Assembly (NCBI GenBank): GCA_021817755.1
Contig: JAKAGC010000346.1
Location: 1 to 5,344, forward strand
DNA: 5,344 bases
From: Acidobacteriota bacterium
GTDB lineage: Bacteria > Acidobacteriota > Aminicenantia > UBA2199
Direction of reading: 5' to 3'
Shown piece after piece: positions 4,406-5,344 of the stretch (position 1 is its first letter; every line of letters starts with the position of its first letter). Below the pieces are notes generated by a model. It saw nothing but the letters and a program-made list of their open reading frames with translations, did not search any database and was not told the origin of the DNA. The position numbers and the translations under genes were made by a program.

Positions 4406-5344
4406 GAACGAATCGGTAACCCTGAATTATTTATCGGACGAAAAAAAGAACTGGATTATTATCTTAATTGGATATCTAACATTAAAGAAAGGAAATCCAA
4501 AAGTACTGCTATCCTTGCCCGTCGTAAAATGGGAAAAACTGCCCTTCTGGAACGGTTGTATAATATAACCTTTTATAAAAATGACGGTGTAATACCCTTT
4601 TACTATGAAATTAAAGAAAATGAAATGTGGCTCGGGGATTTTTGTGTCGATTTCTTTATCACTTTTGCCTATCAATATCTTGCATTTAAAACACGAAAGC
4701 CCCAATACTTAAAACCCATAGATAAAAATAACTTCGATATTATAAAATCAATCGCTCGAAATGAAGGATTCGAAGATTTATCAGGTCTGATTGCTAGTGT
4801 GGAATATGCATTTATTCATGAAAATCTCGATTTATTGTGGCTAACTGTCTGCGAAGCTCCCAGAACGATCGCAGAACGAAATAAAGAATCTATTGTCCAG
4901 ATGATCGATGAATTTCAATTCATCAATGATAAAATATTCCGTGATAAATCATTCACAATGAAAAAGAGCGATATGGCAGGTATATATTTAAGTGTGGCAG
5001 AAAGCAAAATTGCTCCTCTTTTGGTTACCGGAAGCTGGGTTGGCTGGCTTAAGAATTTATTAATAGAGATGCTGCCTGCCCGTTTCAAATACAAACCCCT
5101 CAATAATATGCCCGAAGATGAATCCATCGAAATGGTTCACAAATACTCTCAGTTTTATGATGTACCTGTGACCGATGAAACCGCATATTTGATTTCCCAA
5201 ATAGCTGAAGGCAGCCCCTTTTATATCAGTGCCATCATGCGCTCCGAATGTGAGGAAAAGGATTTGACTACTACCGAAGGTCTTACCAAAACCCTGGAAT
5301 TTGAAACCTTATCCCCTCATGGAGAAATCAAAGCTACCTGGATG
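4388..5344 (+). CDS. P-loop ATPase, archaeal-ATPase/STAND-like (3' partial)
   Basis: An open frame of 319 codons runs to the window end. After M-D-Y-A-L-E-E-R-I-G-N-P-E-L-F comes an F-x-G-R-x-x-E motif (15-21) typical of STAND-like and archaeal-type ATPases, marking the start of the nucleotide-binding domain. Walker A is A-R-R-K-M-G-K-T (44-51), where the usual first Gly is Ala. Walker B is I-V-Q-M-I-D-E-F (169-176), with Asp174 and Glu175. A sensor-1-like strand P-L-L-V-T-G-S is at 210-216. Residues about 246-300 look like the helical lid of this fold. Such proteins act as nucleotide-driven switches, often with a C-terminal sensor such as WD40 or TPR, which would lie beyond the window. ATG 4388 is chosen from the promoter distance and the lack of any better start. 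The specific function is unknown. Confidence 0.85.
   Translation, partial: MDYALEERIGNPELFIGRKKELDYYLNWISNIKERKSKSTAILARRKMGKTALLERLYNITFYKNDGVIPFYYEIKENEMWLGDFCVDFFITFAYQYLAFKTRKPQYLKPIDKNNFDIIKSIARNEGFEDLSGLIASVEYAFIHENLDLLWLTVCEAPRTIAERNKESIVQMIDEFQFINDKIFRDKSFTMKKSDMAGIYLSVAESKIAPLLVTGSWVGWLKNLLIEMLPARFKYKPLNNMPEDESIEMVHKYSQFYDVPVTDETAYLISQIAEGSPFYISAIMRSECEEKDLTTTEGLTKTLEFETLSPHGEIKATWM

Noticed and set aside
4427..5127. Two minus-strand frames (4427-4705 and 4915-5127) opposite the ATPase
   Set aside because: The plus strand codes an ATPase with Walker A and B motifs across the same bases.

Overview
This is an AT-rich accessory region from a bacterium I cannot place with certainty. It holds repeat-rich WD40 genes, a toxin-antitoxin remnant, a ribosomally made peptide precursor and a multi-copy-type P-loop ATPase. 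Promoters of the TTGATA/TATAAA kind and a strong GGAGGA ribosome site before the peptide gene argue against typical Bacteroidota expression signals, although the peptide leader resembles class I lanthipeptide leaders best known from Bacteroidota. From memory, the mix of WD40 proteins, DUF2281 antitoxins and this ATPase type recalls large genomes of multicellular or filamentous Desulfobacterota, but this is only an impression.

Layout. Positions 1-107 are the C-terminal tail of a WD40-type gene. After about 290 bp comes a complete paralogue (396-2765, +): a membrane-anchored protein of 789 residues with 16 WD40 repeats and the same 33-residue tail. The two genes also share a 3' flank. Next, on the + strand, is a DUF2281/VapB-type antitoxin (3064-3306). 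It overlaps by one base the first 14 codons of a PIN-type toxin, which is cut off where a 56-bp inverted-repeat element (3340-3395) begins. Convergent to it on the - strand is a 74-residue peptide precursor (3434-3658) with a double-glycine leader and a Cys/Thr-rich core built on a five-residue period. About 690 bp without a convincing gene follow (3701-4387). The 5' part of a P-loop ATPase (4388 onward, +) then runs off the window end.

Two structural themes link the genes. First, a promoter block (TTGAtA, 16-17 bp, TAtAAA-like, 6 bp, start codon) sits directly before the ATPase and the antitoxin, and a third copy lies upstream of the WD40 gene. Because only 6 bp separate the -10 from the start codon, the transcripts are predicted to be leaderless. 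Second, the copy before the WD40 gene still carries the first six codons of an ATPase-type gene (V-Y-Y-T-L-E against M-D-Y-A-L-E). This suggests the WD40 gene took over the promoter of an ATPase gene, or descends from an ATPase-WD40 fusion that lost its ATPase.

The most interesting item is the peptide precursor: its core can be read as a row of abutting Thr-x-x-x-Cys units, a pattern suited to chained methyllanthionine rings. No modification enzyme or exporter gene lies in the window.
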